Shown here one piece after another: positions 9,421 through 20,654 of a stretch of DNA of 64,000 nucleotides. Below the pieces are notes generated by a model that was not told where the DNA came from, did no database searches, and was given only the letters and a program-made list of their open reading frames with translations. Position 1 is the first letter of the stretch. Each line of letters starts with the position of its first letter. The DNA is from Isoetes taiwanensis (taxonomy: Eukaryota; Streptophyta; Lycopodiopsida; Isoetales; Isoetaceae): positions 6,045,821-6,109,820 of the forward strand of contig JAJEKV010000057.1 in NCBI GenBank assembly GCA_021234155.1, written 5' to 3'. A program made the translations under genes and the position numbers.

Positions 9421-11820
9421 TGTAAGAATCGTGGAAGTGGAAGAGAAAGAAACAGGTTCCTCGAAATCGAAAAACAGGGAAATTCTCCGTAATCAAGAAA
9501 CCAAATTGCGTAAAAGAATCGGGGCGATAACCGAACTCGATGTAACGGAATGGTGGATGGATCGTTCGTGCACCTTTCACATTGATTTCGGAGGCACCCC
9601 ATCGAATAAAACCGAAATAATCCAACGATTAAAATAGAAGTACCAAATTTAACGGCCGAAAATGCGCGCACAGATTATCATAAAACTCCTTTATTACTAT
9701 ATATAGATATTAATGAACCAGATCAGGATTCCTTAGTGGCAGGTAAGAATATTAGCTTATAAATCTTGTCCTCACATTTTTTTGGTCAAGTAATATTGGG
9801 TTCTTTCAAGCAAGCAAGTGTAGTTGATGCCAAGAGTAACATAATAGTTGTAGAATCTGAAGCTTATGCAGTGAGTGAAAAGGTGGGAGAAGATAGAAAG
9901 GAAAAGAACAAAGCTAATGAAATCAGAGAGCAGAAAGCATCAGGTTGGTGTTTGTGATTGCAGGCTGTCAATTTCTGTAACTATTTCAATATTTGAAAGT
10001 TTTTAACTGTTATATTTATGCAAGGATCTTTCTCTGTAACCTCCTTCAAAAGTGCAAGTTCCTGAAACAGAAGTGTCATCGAGCTCTGTGCCTCCACCTC
10101 TCGTTAGGAATACAAAGTCAACAAAATTTCTCATTATTTTTTACTTCAACGATATTGATGGTAGGTTGTATGATAAGAATGAGCTCATGCTATCAGCTAA
10201 GGAACATGATGTTGTCTTCTGGTGGTTGAACAAGCAGAAGACTATCATTCGACAACAGGTACAAGTCGTACTACAATGAGAAAAATACAATCATTTGTCC
10301 AAACACCTTCGATTCAAGTACAGTTGATGGTCAAATGTTGAATACTACATTAAAGAATTGGCTGGCCGAGTTACTTAGGGGGAACAATCCTAGCTATGTT
10401 GAGAGTAATCCAATGTATAATGTGTACGGCATAGAGACGTCTCAGAAAGCTTTAAAGCTGTTGGATAGATACATGAAAAAAAAAAGTGGTCAAAACATGA
10501 TTATGTAATATTGAGTGCAATGAATAAAACTTTGTTGTTAAGTTTTGGCTTTTTGGTACGGTTGTCTTCAAGTTCTTGTGCTACGGATGCTATTTGCGAA
10601 TACATGTTTGCTTTTGGCATATAGATCCAAGAAGATGGCATCGAGCGGGTTGTCATCAATGGTAAAGCTTCCTTTGATGTACTTGATGGTAGCGAAAAAC
10701 TTGTTACCATTGGAACATCGTAAGCAAGCATTCTCCTGCAAAGTTGATTCTGGGTATAATGATCAGCTGATCGATCTTTACATAGGATAGGTCCTCAAGT
10801 GCTAATTGCTCTTCATTTGAGTCCATTGACTTATATATAATTGCAGGTGCATGAATCAATTTATGGAGGCACATGAGATATCCACTCTCTGTTACTTCTT
10901 CGATCCACTCTTCTACTCGCTTTTGAAAATGAAAGAAGTAACAAAATAGTGGGATTCGTATCGGATATAGATTTTTAAGTCTGTGAATACTTGTTCATTC
11001 CTGCATGTCTTGGCCACCACTGGACTATGTATCTCATTGCTGGTGTTGGGGCAAGATTTGAAATATGTGAGCCAGGCATCTACTGTTTTGGTAGCATGGG
11101 CCTCTTTGCAGGGATAGAGCCGGTGCAAAGGTTTGTAGTTGTGTCTTAATATTTGCCCAACAGATTATTTTTTGCATGCTTAAGGATGTTGGTTTACCTC
11201 TGCAAGTTTGTGAAGAATCTACAAAACCACCTAAAGGTTGACAACAAACTAAAAGTAAAGAAAATCTGTAGAAGGCCAATACGCATGAGATATCCACTCT
11301 CTGTTACTTCTTCGATCCACTCTTCTACTCGTTTTGAACAGAAGAAGTAACAAAATAGTGGGATTCGTATCGGATATAGATTTTTAAGTCTGTGAATACT
11401 TGTTCATTCCTGCATGTCTTGGTCACCACTGGACTATGTATCTCATTGCTGGTGTTGGGGCAAGATCTGAAATATGTGAGCCAGGCATCTACTGTTTTGG
11501 TAGCATGGGCCTCTTTGCAGGGATAGAGCCGGTGCAAAGGTTTGTAGTTGTGTCTTAATATTTGCCCAACAGATTATTTTTTGCATGCTTAAGGATGTTG
11601 GTTTACCTCTGCAAGTTTGTGAAGAATCTACAAAACCACCTAAAGGTTGACAACAAACTAAAAGTAAAGAAAATCTGTAGAAGGCCAATACGTGTGGATG
11701 GATACTCGTGCGGGCCAACGGTCTGTTGCTTTATAAGCAAGTTTTTGGAAGGACTACACAATGGAGTAGACATTATGGCAACCAGAATTCAGCACCCTAT
11801 TTATTACCTTTAGGTGCAGC
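9421..11820 (+). pseudogene. Ulp1-like (C48) cysteine protease gene of transposon type, decayed
   Basis: A plus-strand exon chain. Open pieces occur at 9421-9740 (ending in a GTAAGA donor), about 9805-9955, 10052-10275, a continuous frame from about 10270 to 10505, 10620-10730, and the protease part 10990-11820. Protease motifs: GHHWTMYLIAG (His box, 11019-11060 in the first copy) and VDGYSCGPTVCCF (Cys box, catalytic Cys codon 11709-11711). Ulp1-like domains cleave SUMO and related proteins, and similar copies are carried by plant Mutator-like and CACTA elements. An internal tandem duplication repeats the His-box exon. Stops and frame shifts make it inactive. Upstream parts are unrecognised. 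Confidence 0.55.
10873..11692 (+). repeat. 411 / 409 bp tandem duplication inside the Ulp1-like gene
   Basis: Copy 1 10873-11283 and copy 2 11284-11692 are nearly identical, both starting CATGAGATATCCACTC and ending AGGCCAATACG. Differences are a few substitutions and a small indel near 10922/11333. High identity points to a recent duplication. Confidence 0.95.
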
Positions 11821-12488
11821 CACTGTAAAATTTTCTCGAACTCTAACTGCATCAGCTAAAACATTGGGATTGGTAGAATAAAGAGGTCGATCGGACTTGC
11901 GGACATTGCACTATCCACAGGCCCTTGAAAAGATGTTGATCATCAGGAGATTTACGAGTACATGGTCAAAACATTTTGACTTGCAAGGAAGTACTGCAAC
12001 ACTTTTACATACAAAGCAAGATGCTTGCATTACTTTTACTGGTAATGCTTCTACCATGCTGCTTGAGTTGGTTGTCCCTATTCATTTAGGTTTTGTTATG
12101 TCAATTTCAACCAAATATCTTATTCATCAAGCATCCTCCTGATCTCCAAAAATCTAAAAAGCATGTAATTCACCTACTTTTTTGTTCGTTATCTCATGAT
12201 CTTTAAAAATCTAACAAGCATGTTCTTGACTTTCATTATTTATAAGCGTCTCTTTTAGCTAGAGATTGGTCAACATGTATTGCAGAACATTTACTTGATG
12301 GTAGGATATTGCCTAGCATCTACTTAATGTTGGAATGGCAAACAATTGCATTGAACTGTTTATATGATGAAAATGTTCAGTTGAAGAATCACAAAGCCAA
12401 GCGTGTAATCCTACATGGAATGCTGTGCAAGTATTTTAGCATATTGCCTGGCATCTAATTAATGTTATGGGACAGCTAATTATTGCTT
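11821..12488. repeat. Degenerate satellite-like DNA left of the retrotransposon
   Basis: From about 12280, diverged units with phrases such as GCAAGTATTTTAGCATATTGCC, GGCATCTA-TTAATGTT and ATTGCTTCAACT recur. The same phrases continue at 29289-29740, so the retrotransposon split one array. No gene is recognised in 11821-12280. Confidence 0.6.
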
Positions 12489-12493
12489 CAACT
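12489..12493. repeat. Left target-site duplication (CAACT)
   Basis: CAACT just before the 5' LTR matches CAACT at 29284-29288 just after the 3' LTR. Confidence 0.9.
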
Positions 12494-14078
12494 TGTGACG
12501 TTCCAAGTATTTATACGGTATACGCATAAATATATTGACACGTCACCCAGTAAAGGTACGCCACCATGGGGTATGGTAACCTAGGGGGTTGACCTAAAAG
12601 GGATTAATTTAGCTATGCTAAATTAATTATTAAAGGAATTAATACCAAATGGGTTTAATTAAGTTAATTGATTACTTGGGAAGGTGCCACCTGGCAAATT
12701 CGATTGGCCAGCATGGGAATGCTAACTTGGGCCCAAGGTGGATCGCTATCCCATTTGACCCCAAAATCGAGCCAGGAGGAGGAGCAGCTGAGCGCCCAAG
12801 TACCTGAAACTGTTGCTGAACACCCCAGTGTTGAAGTTGTTGCTGAAACACCCAGGTTACTGAGAGATGGAGGCGCCTCATGACAATGGATCAAGTAGAA
12901 ACTCGGGTTAGTAGATAATCTAGTTGATATCTCTAAGGCTAGCATTTCAGCTAAGTTCTTTGAGTCTTCCCTGGTTGTTCTTACCTAGGATTAACCCTTC
13001 TTTGATTCTTAGGACTACATTTCAATTATGGATTATGTTTATTATGGATGGATGAATCTATGAAAGTATCTCTGTTAGACTTCCGTAAAGCAGGGATTAG
13101 AGGGGGGTAGAGACCTCTGTGCCATATGCTTTAGTATGCTCCTAGTAGCTCCTTTAATTCCCAGTAGTTGTGGCCTGTGCACAAGAGCCCACCGAGTCAT
13201 GGATGCTTTGGAATTGCTCTGTCAGATAAGGGACGCAGTGGTGAAGTGGGGGTGGGGTCTTGCACGAATATACAAGGCTCCTGGGACTCCTACAGTGGGC
13301 TAGACCTGATAGCCCGTCACGTAGAGGGCCGGGTATGGGTCTGACACTCCCTGGGTGCAGAGGTGTGACCCGTATGGGGCACCCTGTGCTTTGAGTAGAA
13401 TTAGGGGAGTAAGTCAGGTAAGGATGCGGGGGTCACTGATGCGGCACGTATTCTCAAGCTCACCCATGGAACCGCTGCGATCCTGGAAGGGGACGCCTCC
13501 CCGACCTGCCTCATCGGACATGTCTTCATGAAACCTGGAGTAGGCTCGAAGGGTGATACCTTGAGTCTACGTCTCCGGAAAGCTATAGTGATGCCATAGC
13601 ATGATTCGACTCATCTGCAAAGTGTGCACAGGAGGGGCGGATGGAGTGGACAACCCTAGCCATTGTTCTATGCCAGCCAACGCCATGCCAAGATTCGGTC
13701 TGCTGATCTCTTGAGACTTAGCCGTCAGTCGATCCTCACTGGAGTCTGAGCCGGGGTAGAACCATGGGTTTGGGGTGTTTTCTCAAGTATTGAATGTATC
13801 TTCTTTGTTATAATTAGTTGGATAGATGTGCCACCCTTCGTGGTGGTATTTATGATATGATTATGTTGTATGCTAACCTTGTATTCATGCTTCCGCGACA
13901 TAGGAGCCCCATTGAAGGCGTGGGCCGAATGACCCCTCTGTGTCCTTCACTCGAGCATCTTTCCATAGATGGCCCGAGTTAGACGGAGGGCCCTGCTCAT
14001 GGCGAGATGGTTGCCATGGGAGGGGAAAGTCCCCGTATGTATATGGCCGAGTGCCGTATATGTTCTGGGAGCATCACA
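12494..14078 (+). repeat. 5' LTR
   Basis: 1585 bp, begins TGTGACGTTCC and ends GGGAGCATCACA. Aligns over its length to 27757-29283. It has a roughly 45 bp segment (about 13368-13415) absent from the 3' LTR, plus scattered substitutions, so insertion was not very recent. Short frames inside (for example 12664-12945) are non-coding. Confidence 0.95.
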
Positions 14079-14079
14079 G

Positions 14080-14092
14080 TGGTATCAGAGCC
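14080..14092 (+). promoter_or_regulatory. Primer binding site, initiator-Met tRNA
   Basis: TGGTATCAGAGCC starts one base after the LTR and is the standard plant tRNA-iMet complementary site that primes minus-strand DNA synthesis. Confidence 0.95.
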
Positions 14093-14280
14093 GTGATTTC
14101 GGTTGCTCGAAATCATAGCACTGACCAAACCCTAACTCGTTAGTTCGGTAGTTAGCTGGGAGATTAAATTAGTGGGACTGTTTAACTTTTTGATGTTTGG
14201 TTTTGTGCTAGGTTGATGTAATACATTGTAAGTCTTAAACGTTTAGGGCGACTGGAGGACCCAAGTTTGGGAGGACTATA

Positions 14281-16387
14281 ACTTTTTGTGGTATCTATGG
14301 ATGAGAACTCCATTATGAATGTTCAGAGAATCCTTGGAGAATTTGGTGAGGCTTCAGGATGTAAAATAAACCATGCCAAGTCAGCAATTCAAGCAAGGGA
14401 TCAAGGAAAGGGAGAGGTGATGGCTGTAACCATGGGATGTAAGTATAACTCTCCTAACACTAGCTCAAAAATCCTGGGAATCCCATTTGCAATCAGAAGC
14501 AATGCTTCAGATTTATGGGGAAGTATAATTGAAAAATTCTACAAAAAGGTTGACACTCTGAACTCTAAATATCTCTCTAAGAATGGAAGGGCAGTCATAG
14601 CTAATTTTATGATTTCTTCTTCTCATGTGTATCAATCTTCAGTTATTCTTGCTCCAAAAAAGATTGCTAACAAATTGCAGGGTATTATTGGTAGATTTAT
14701 TGCCTGTGGGCAAAACAGGAGATGCTGGCACCCGGTCTCAATGAAAGAATGCTGCAAATCTAAGAGTAATGGAGGACTGGGAACAATCAATATTGAGAAG
14801 CAGGGGATGGCCTTGGCTACCAAGTACTTTTATAGGGCCTGTTATAATTCCATCAAGCACCCTATTTCCATCCTGATTAGGCATTATATTGGAAAATGCC
14901 ATCCTTATGGGTGGAGATCTTTAAAGATGGAGCTTCCCCATTCTATCTTTTTTCCATTTACTGTCCCTACATCCACTCCAGGTATTATCAAGAAGTGGAT
15001 CAAGGCTTGGGATCAAATTAAGGGAATGTATACTTGGAAAGAAGGGCTTTCCATGGATCAAACCATCTTCTGGAATCCAGCTGTCCTGCTCAACAATCCT
15101 AACCTCTGCCTGGCCTGCCACTTTCCTGATCAAGCCAAGTTATGGAAGAGTAAGGGAATCATTTTTATAAGGGATCTTTTTGATGCTAATGGAATTATAC
15201 CTTTTGACAGATCCACTTTGGTTAATGAAGGAGTGCAGACCAGAACCCTCTATGATAATGTTCTTAATGCCATCATGAATAATTACTGGACTCATGAGGA
15301 TAACTCTTGGATAAATGAAGGAAAGGAAGGTTATGCTGTTAGAAGAGCATATAAGTATCTCATGAGGGGAGAAGGAGTTACTATTCATATAAAATGGGAT
15401 GTTCAGCCGGAAAGATGCATCAGGAATTTGAATTTCATGTGGAAAAGTCCCATTAACCCGAAGATTAAGTCATTCATCTGGCAACTTTGGCATAGAGCCT
15501 TGGCTACTAACTCGAAAAGATATAAATTATCTATGGCCAATTCTGATATCTGTGAAAGATGCCTTGGAGCAAAGGAGGATGAAAATCATCTTTTTAGAGG
15601 ATGCCTTTGGTCAGAGTGGATTTTAGAGCTTGCCTCGGAAATTCTGGGATATGATCTCATTCATCTAAGTGAGAAGGATTTTTTCATGCCAGAGAATCCC
15701 AAGGATTGGAGAATCTTTGTCCTCCTCTGGAGGATATGGAAGGGCAAGAATTCTTTCATCTTTAATGGTGAAATTGTTCCTCCCGAAGGAATAATCAAAC
15801 AGTTCCAATTTGATGTTAAGTGGATTCAAGAGATTAATGGATGACTTCATTATTGCAGGTACTCTATTTCTGCTGGTGCGCAAACTCAAGTGGAGGAAGA
15901 TGGACCTGAATGCGAACAACGAATGGATCAAGATATTTGGAGCAGCCAGTGTTCTGGAGCACATGGAGAGATGCCAGTGTGGATGCTGCTGTGATCAGAA
16001 CTACAATATAAGGAGAGAGCTAATTTGTCAAGCAAAGGACAGCAGGGGCCGGTTCAACATGGCCAAGGCAAAAGCATGCATGTGCATCTACTGCACATTC
16101 CACGAGAAGACGAAGGGGAAGGCAAGGAAAACCAGGAACTATCACCTGAGATCCTATCACTGAACAATCTATCTATTCTGATGACAGAAACTTTTTTCAG
16201 CGAGATATTTTTAATATTTAGTTTGTCCTAATATAAACAAGTTTTAGGATGATCCTTGTTTTCTAAAACTGGATGTTTATGGATCTCCTTTCTTTTTTAG
16301 GGTTCCTTCTCCCTTGAAAAAGAAGTTTTTGTAAACCCCTTTTTAATATATATAGTAGCCTTCAATTAAAAAAAAAACTTTTTGTGG
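14281..16387 (+). mobile_element. 5'-truncated LINE with 11 bp target duplication
   Basis: Body 14292-16376, flanked by ACTTTTTGTGG at 14281-14291 and 16377-16387. Ends in a short A-tract after AGCCTTCAATT. It begins just downstream of the expected reverse-transcriptase catalytic box and is therefore 5' truncated, as usual for target-primed insertion. It sits in the leader of the gypsy element and is younger than it: the long reading frame is still open. Confidence 0.95.
14288..15844 (+). pseudogene. LINE reverse transcriptase C-terminal part with zf-RVT domain
   Basis: 518 codons open. Starts with the thumb region (FGEASGCKINHAKSAI, after where the missing YADD box would be). It continues through the LSKNGRAVIANFM and CWHPVSMKECCKS segments, which are typical of plant L1-type elements. 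It ends with a zf-RVT-like segment: FMWKSPINPKIKSFIWQL, then SDICERCLGAKEDENHLF with C-x2-C and H-x4-C spacing. Endonuclease and RT fingers/palm are missing through truncation, so it cannot act alone. A following frame (15810-16163) has a Cys-rich stretch CQCGCCCDQ and may be the LINE 3' end. Confidence 0.85.
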
Positions 16388-16849
16388 GTAGCTCAGATGA
16401 AGGCGAAAGTGGTTCCAGTGGATCGGGCATACCCCAAATACCCTAGGAGGGTCATCAGCAGGCGGAAGGGGTCAAGGAGGGGCCCCGAAAGTCAACTCGG
16501 GCGCCGCTTGCTTTTCATCGGCTTAAAATTGTGGTAGGAACGCATATAATGCCGTCGGCGCCCGACCGTATAATCACGCATATTTCCGCCGTATAAATAT
16601 TAAAAAAAAAAAATTAACAAGAAATTTTTTAAAAATTTAAAGGTTAGGCGGCCGTTACTTTTTTTACTCCTCCCCTGTTTTACAGCGCCTCCGCCCGCTA
16701 GGTCTGACGTCCGCCATAGCTACCGGACCCGACCCTGCCCTTTCACCTTGGTTTTTCTCTACCGCCTTCTCTACCCCTAGCGCCTCCCCTATCGTCTTCC
16801 TAATCGCAAGCGCCCACTTCCTGCCGCCCTAGACCCCCGCGCCATAGTT

Positions 16850-18098
16850 ATGGCCACCACTAAGAGTACCATGGACCCCACTACCCTCACCATAGCCCAG
16901 ATTTATGCCTTAATCGCACAGCATATGGCTACTGACCCTGCCTTGATTGATATACTTCTGGATGAGTTGGTACTCAGATTTGCTGACGACGTTAGGATAC
17001 CCTATCCAATATATCATTACTCGGAGCAGTTTTTGGTTAGGTTGAATCTCCGACAGCTTCCTTATACCATGGCCGAGCAACCTGACTTGGTCATGATGTT
17101 GATTAAATTTTACCCTCCTGAATGTGAGGAACACTCTGAGGAGGAGGCCATAAGAACAGAGGCCGACCGTATCCGGAACTTGGCCAAGGAGGATGACCGC
17201 AGGGAGTTAGAACGAGCCGATACGGCGGCTCGAGGACGAGAGTATAGGTATTTAGGAGATGGAGTCACCGTCATTGATGGCAGGGCAATCGAGCTTCCCC
17301 CATTTGAGTGGCATGAAGCTTCCCAGAGCTTCATGTGGGGAGAGATTCTTGACATCAGTCTGGATTATTTGACGACGATCCAGATTGATATGACCTAGCG
17401 ACCCAACCGATACCACGCTGAACTCCTTCGCCGCATTGTTGAACGACGGTACGCTGAGGTTGAAGCCAACCTCCAGAGAGCTCGAGAGTTCCGGGAGGAA
17501 CAAGAAAGACTCCAACGGGAATGAGAGGAAAAGGCCCGACAGGAACAGCAGGACCAGCAGGATAATGGGGGACCAGAGACTGAGCAGGGGCCAAACCAGA
17601 CGGACAGGACGCCCATTAAACACCGGAGAAAAGCCGTAGCCCATAAGTCCGGCAGCCAGTACAAGGAGAAGTTGAAGGTTGTCGGAGCTATTGGGAAGAA
17701 CGCGAGTTCCAGCCGGAGGCAGGAGCGGGTGGATGCTTCCCGGCCCCATCCTGTCGTAGGGGGCAAGACGATACCACCGCACAGGGGCCCGACTCCCAAA
17801 CCTGCTCCACCAAAGAAGCCCCACCGGTTCAGACCCGGCACCGTGGCCTTACGGGAGATCCGTAAGTTCTAGAAGACCACAGAACTTCTGATACGGAAGC
17901 TGCCTTTTCAAAGTTTGGTACGGGAGATAGCCCAAGAATTCAAAACCGACCTCCGCTTCTAGACTTTTGCCATTCTAGCACTTCAAGAGGCTGCAGAAGC
18001 CTACTTGGTGGCACTTTTTGGTGATGCAAATCTTTGCAGTCACTATAATGCCAAAGGATTTGGCCCTGGCCCGCAGGATTCGGGGAGAACGTCCTTAG
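16850..18098 (+). pseudogene. Retrotransposon ORF1: N-terminal domain, coiled coil and histone H3 fold
   Basis: One frame runs from ATG 16850 to a frameshift near 18046 and is interrupted by stops at 17396 (TAG), 17522 (TGA), 17870 (TAG) and 17960 (TAG). Residues 1-182 are unrecognised. Next is a charged Arg/Glu/Gln-rich stretch likely to form a coiled coil, then a basic Pro-rich tail. An almost full histone H3 core follows at 17813-18098: KKPHRFRPGTVALREIRKF, then TTELLIRKLPFQSLVREIA, then ALQEAAEAYLVALF, then in the next frame MPKDLALARRIRGERP and stop. Both TAGs in the core replace conserved glutamines. About six residues (AKRVTI in H3) are lost at the frameshift. Canonical H3 tail motifs (ARTKQ, ARKS) are absent. 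The frame lies between the primer site and gag on the sense strand. Confidence 0.85.
17813..18098 (+). other. Histone H3 core domain within the retrotransposon
   Basis: Alpha-N through the C-terminal helix of H3 is present (17813-18045 in one frame, 18048-18098 in another). It follows canonical H3 (KPHR, LLIRKLPFQ, VREIAQ-FKTDLRF, LALQEA-EAYLV-LF, LARRIRGER) rather than CENH3, which normally lacks the LIRKLPFQ sequence and has a longer loop 1. Substitutions such as SL for RL after PFQ and AL for GL show divergence from host H3. A histone in this place is not a normal component of Ty3/gypsy elements. Confidence 0.9.
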
Positions 18099-18300
18099 TG
18101 GGTTTTGAGAATGTCAGCGTTGTAACTATTTTTGTTATATTAAATAGAAATCTACATTTTGTCCTTGTGTTATGTACGAAAATGCTGACGTCAGCATAAA
18201 TAAATCACTTAAAAAAAAAAAGGGGTTAAAAGGATCTCTAGGGTTTCATTTTCAATTGTCCATATCTGTTTATCTTCGTCCCTCCTCTCTTCCAGCGCCC

Positions 18301-19697
18301 ATGGCCGCCATCAATCTACTTGCATGGTACCAGGATGGAGAGCATTGGGATCCACAGGTGCCCTTTGACCTTTTACAGCCCTTTCTATGCCAGCGCCTCG
18401 ACCTCATCTCTAATATGCAGTGGCACCCAGATTATGCCGGATTCCTACAGTTTTACACAGAGGAGATGCTCCCTCTGTGTATTCCTTTCGGGGAACCTCC
18501 CCAGCTGTACCTAGAACGGGATGTAGTCCGAGAAATGCTTGGGGGTGACACCCACGCATATGATGTGCTCAAGGGCAAACTTAGATGGAGTAAACAGCCG
18601 CCAGTTGTTCAGCACCAGGGGCGACAATATCTTGAAGTTGCCTTTGCCCTAGCCATCCTCATGGATCAGTATGTTGAGGATGAGACATTGCCGGCCGAGA
18701 AAGGCAAACTTCCCGAGTCCTCCGATGAGGAAGAAGATGAGCACATAGGCATGGGTGACTTCTTCCGTTGGAAGCAGTTGGCAGAGGAGATGCCACCATG
18801 TCGGGAACAAGCTGCACGCTTGTCCGGGTTAGATGCCCTTCCAGTTTTGTATCACCAAGGGCAAGAGTATCTTCTTTTGGATGATATCATCTGGACTTAT
18901 CACATGGTGGCCGGTTTAAGCGCCGACGCAAGGACCATGTGCTCTATGAGTTAGCGGAGTACTGTATGGATGATTTCATTGACTTTACTCCTATTGACCT
19001 TCCCCAGGAAGTATAGCAGCTACTCCAATTTCATCAGGAGACCATAGAGCCGGTCGAAACTTTGTTACGGCTTCGGGAACTGGTGTTACAGGATCTGCCA
19101 TCTCAGCCTTCACCGGATGCCTTTATAGCCATGGGGCCTCATGTCCCAAATATTAATATGATCGAAGTTCCCTCCGGTTCAGACGAGGAGGGAGAGGATC
19201 TATACCATAACCCTGCTCATTTGAAGGAAGAGCAGGAGGAACTCAAGGAAGAAGAAGTCCCTATGGACCTAGATAAGGAGGTTGCCACGTCGGAGACCCC
19301 CAGGGGAAGGTGTTGGGGAATCACCTCACCCTTCTTCCTATCAGCTTTTCGGCAGGGGCAGGTCCTTTTTGTAGCCCGGGACTTAGGGCCAGAGGCCGAG
19401 GCTTCATGGTGGAACCTCCGTGCTCTTTCCACATTGGCAGGGCACAAGAAGCTTCCCTACCGCATGCTTACTCACGTACTCGTTCGAAGGGAGCTTGCCC
19501 TCACTGCATTGGGGCAGGATATTGCACCATGGATGAGTATGAAACTCCTTACGGCGGCCCTATTGGCTGCCACCTACCCGCCAGAGGTTGTCTCCATTGC
19601 GGCCGCCACAGTAGACCCAGGGGTGACTTTGTTACGTCATCGACCGCCGCCCCCACCTCCTACGTCTATGGATCAGGATGCGGGGCCTACCTCCTAG
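18301..19697 (+). pseudogene. Retrotransposon ORF2, unknown acidic protein
   Basis: ATG at 18301 in good context (CGCCCATGGCC), just after a CTCTTCCAG splice-acceptor-like site. Open to 18954; a frameshift then leads to the frame through 19697, with a TAG at 19014-19016 that likely replaced CAG. About 460 residues in total. There is an internal similarity between PPVVQHQGRQYLEVAFAL and LPVLYHQGQEYLLLDD, suggesting a duplicated fold. Two acidic patches (SSDEEEDE and EEEQEELKEEE-type) and a Pro-rich end are present. No family recognised. Sense strand, between ORF1 and gag. Confidence 0.6.
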
Positions 19698-19934
19698 ACC
19701 TCCTAGTATATATTGTATGAGTATAGCCTTTGGGCAACTCAAGCATGTATAATTTTTGATTTGGCATTTTTCTTAGCCAGCATACCATATATGTGCCATT
19801 TTCTTATGATTTATGATTATTGTATCGATGAATACAATTAAATTGTTTTTTTTTCCCATGATACTTCCTTGTATCTTTTAGAGATTAGAGTATAAGAAAT
19901 TGTCCACCTTGTATATTTATTCTTGCCGTCTTGC

Positions 19935-20397
19935 AGACGATGAGCTCGTAGAATTCGAGGAAAGAATCACCAATGACATACGAAGGGACGATCCAGGACC
20001 TCCCGACCAAGACTACGGCCAACGATATGGGGAGTACTCGGACCGGGATGAGGATTATGAAGCAGGGGAACCCGTGCAAGAGGGAGAACCCTATGACTCA
20101 GCTAAAGGCTTGGAGATAGTCAACATTCTCAGAGAATGGGCCTTTGAGCATTTAAAACAAACTCTTCGTCGAACCTGGGATTACTGGGAAATGACGAGGC
20201 ATGAAGCTTATGCCGACGCCAATGACCATTTATGGCAGATCTTTTATGCACTACGAGATCTCTTTAATCTACTCCTCATCAGTCCTACCTTAGACTACCA
20301 GCACGTTATTATCCAGGCATGGGCTCGCTACAAGGTAGTTAGGGCAGTACGGGAGAGCGTCCTCTACTCTATCCTGTACCCTTTTGCGCAGCCCTAG
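19935..20397 (+). pseudogene. Retrotransposon ORF3, unknown
   Basis: Open frame beginning at a TCTTGCAG acceptor-like site (exon start about 19937, DDELVEFEERI) and ending at TAG 20395-20397. About 150 residues: a polar N-terminal half rich in Asp/Glu/Tyr, then a helical half (EIVNILREWAFEHLKQTL, YALRDLFNLLL). No good ATG at the start, so it may be a 3' exon spliced to an upstream leader. Followed by an AT-rich spacer (20398-20640) before gag. Function unknown. Confidence 0.5.
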
Positions 20398-20654
20398 GCC
20401 TGACCTCCTCAGTTTCTTTTTGTGGTTAAGTATGAGTTGTTAAAGAATTGCCCAATGTATAGGCGCTACCTCTGTACTGTATAACCTTCCGTTTTGTTAA
20501 AGATATATGTCCGATGTAATAATGTACTTTGACTTAATAATAAAGCTCTTTTCTTTCATTCTCTTGTATAGTCTTTATTATTACTTCCTAGCACTACTTA
20601 AAATGATTTTCTCTGTGACACGTGGTATCACAATAATTCTCCTTATACCTTCTT

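Noticed and set aside
12664-12945. Frames in the LTRs, repeated at 27932-28206
   Set aside because: Inside both LTRs, no family motif, most likely chance.
17252-17841. Long minus-strand frames of 190 and 148 codons
   Set aside because: Antisense shadows of the retrotransposon ORF1; the sense frame has the recognisable H3 fold.
17870-17962. Recoding or RNA editing of TAG to glutamine in the H3 frame
   Set aside because: Organelle-type U-to-C editing is not known for nuclear transcripts, and frameshifts in the same element show plain decay.
18211-18222. A-run after the H3 part as the tail of a processed H3 pseudogene
   Set aside because: Considered as an alternative, but the H3 core is in frame with the upstream ORF1, the tail is not canonical H3, and no flanking duplication was found. 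Not fully excluded.
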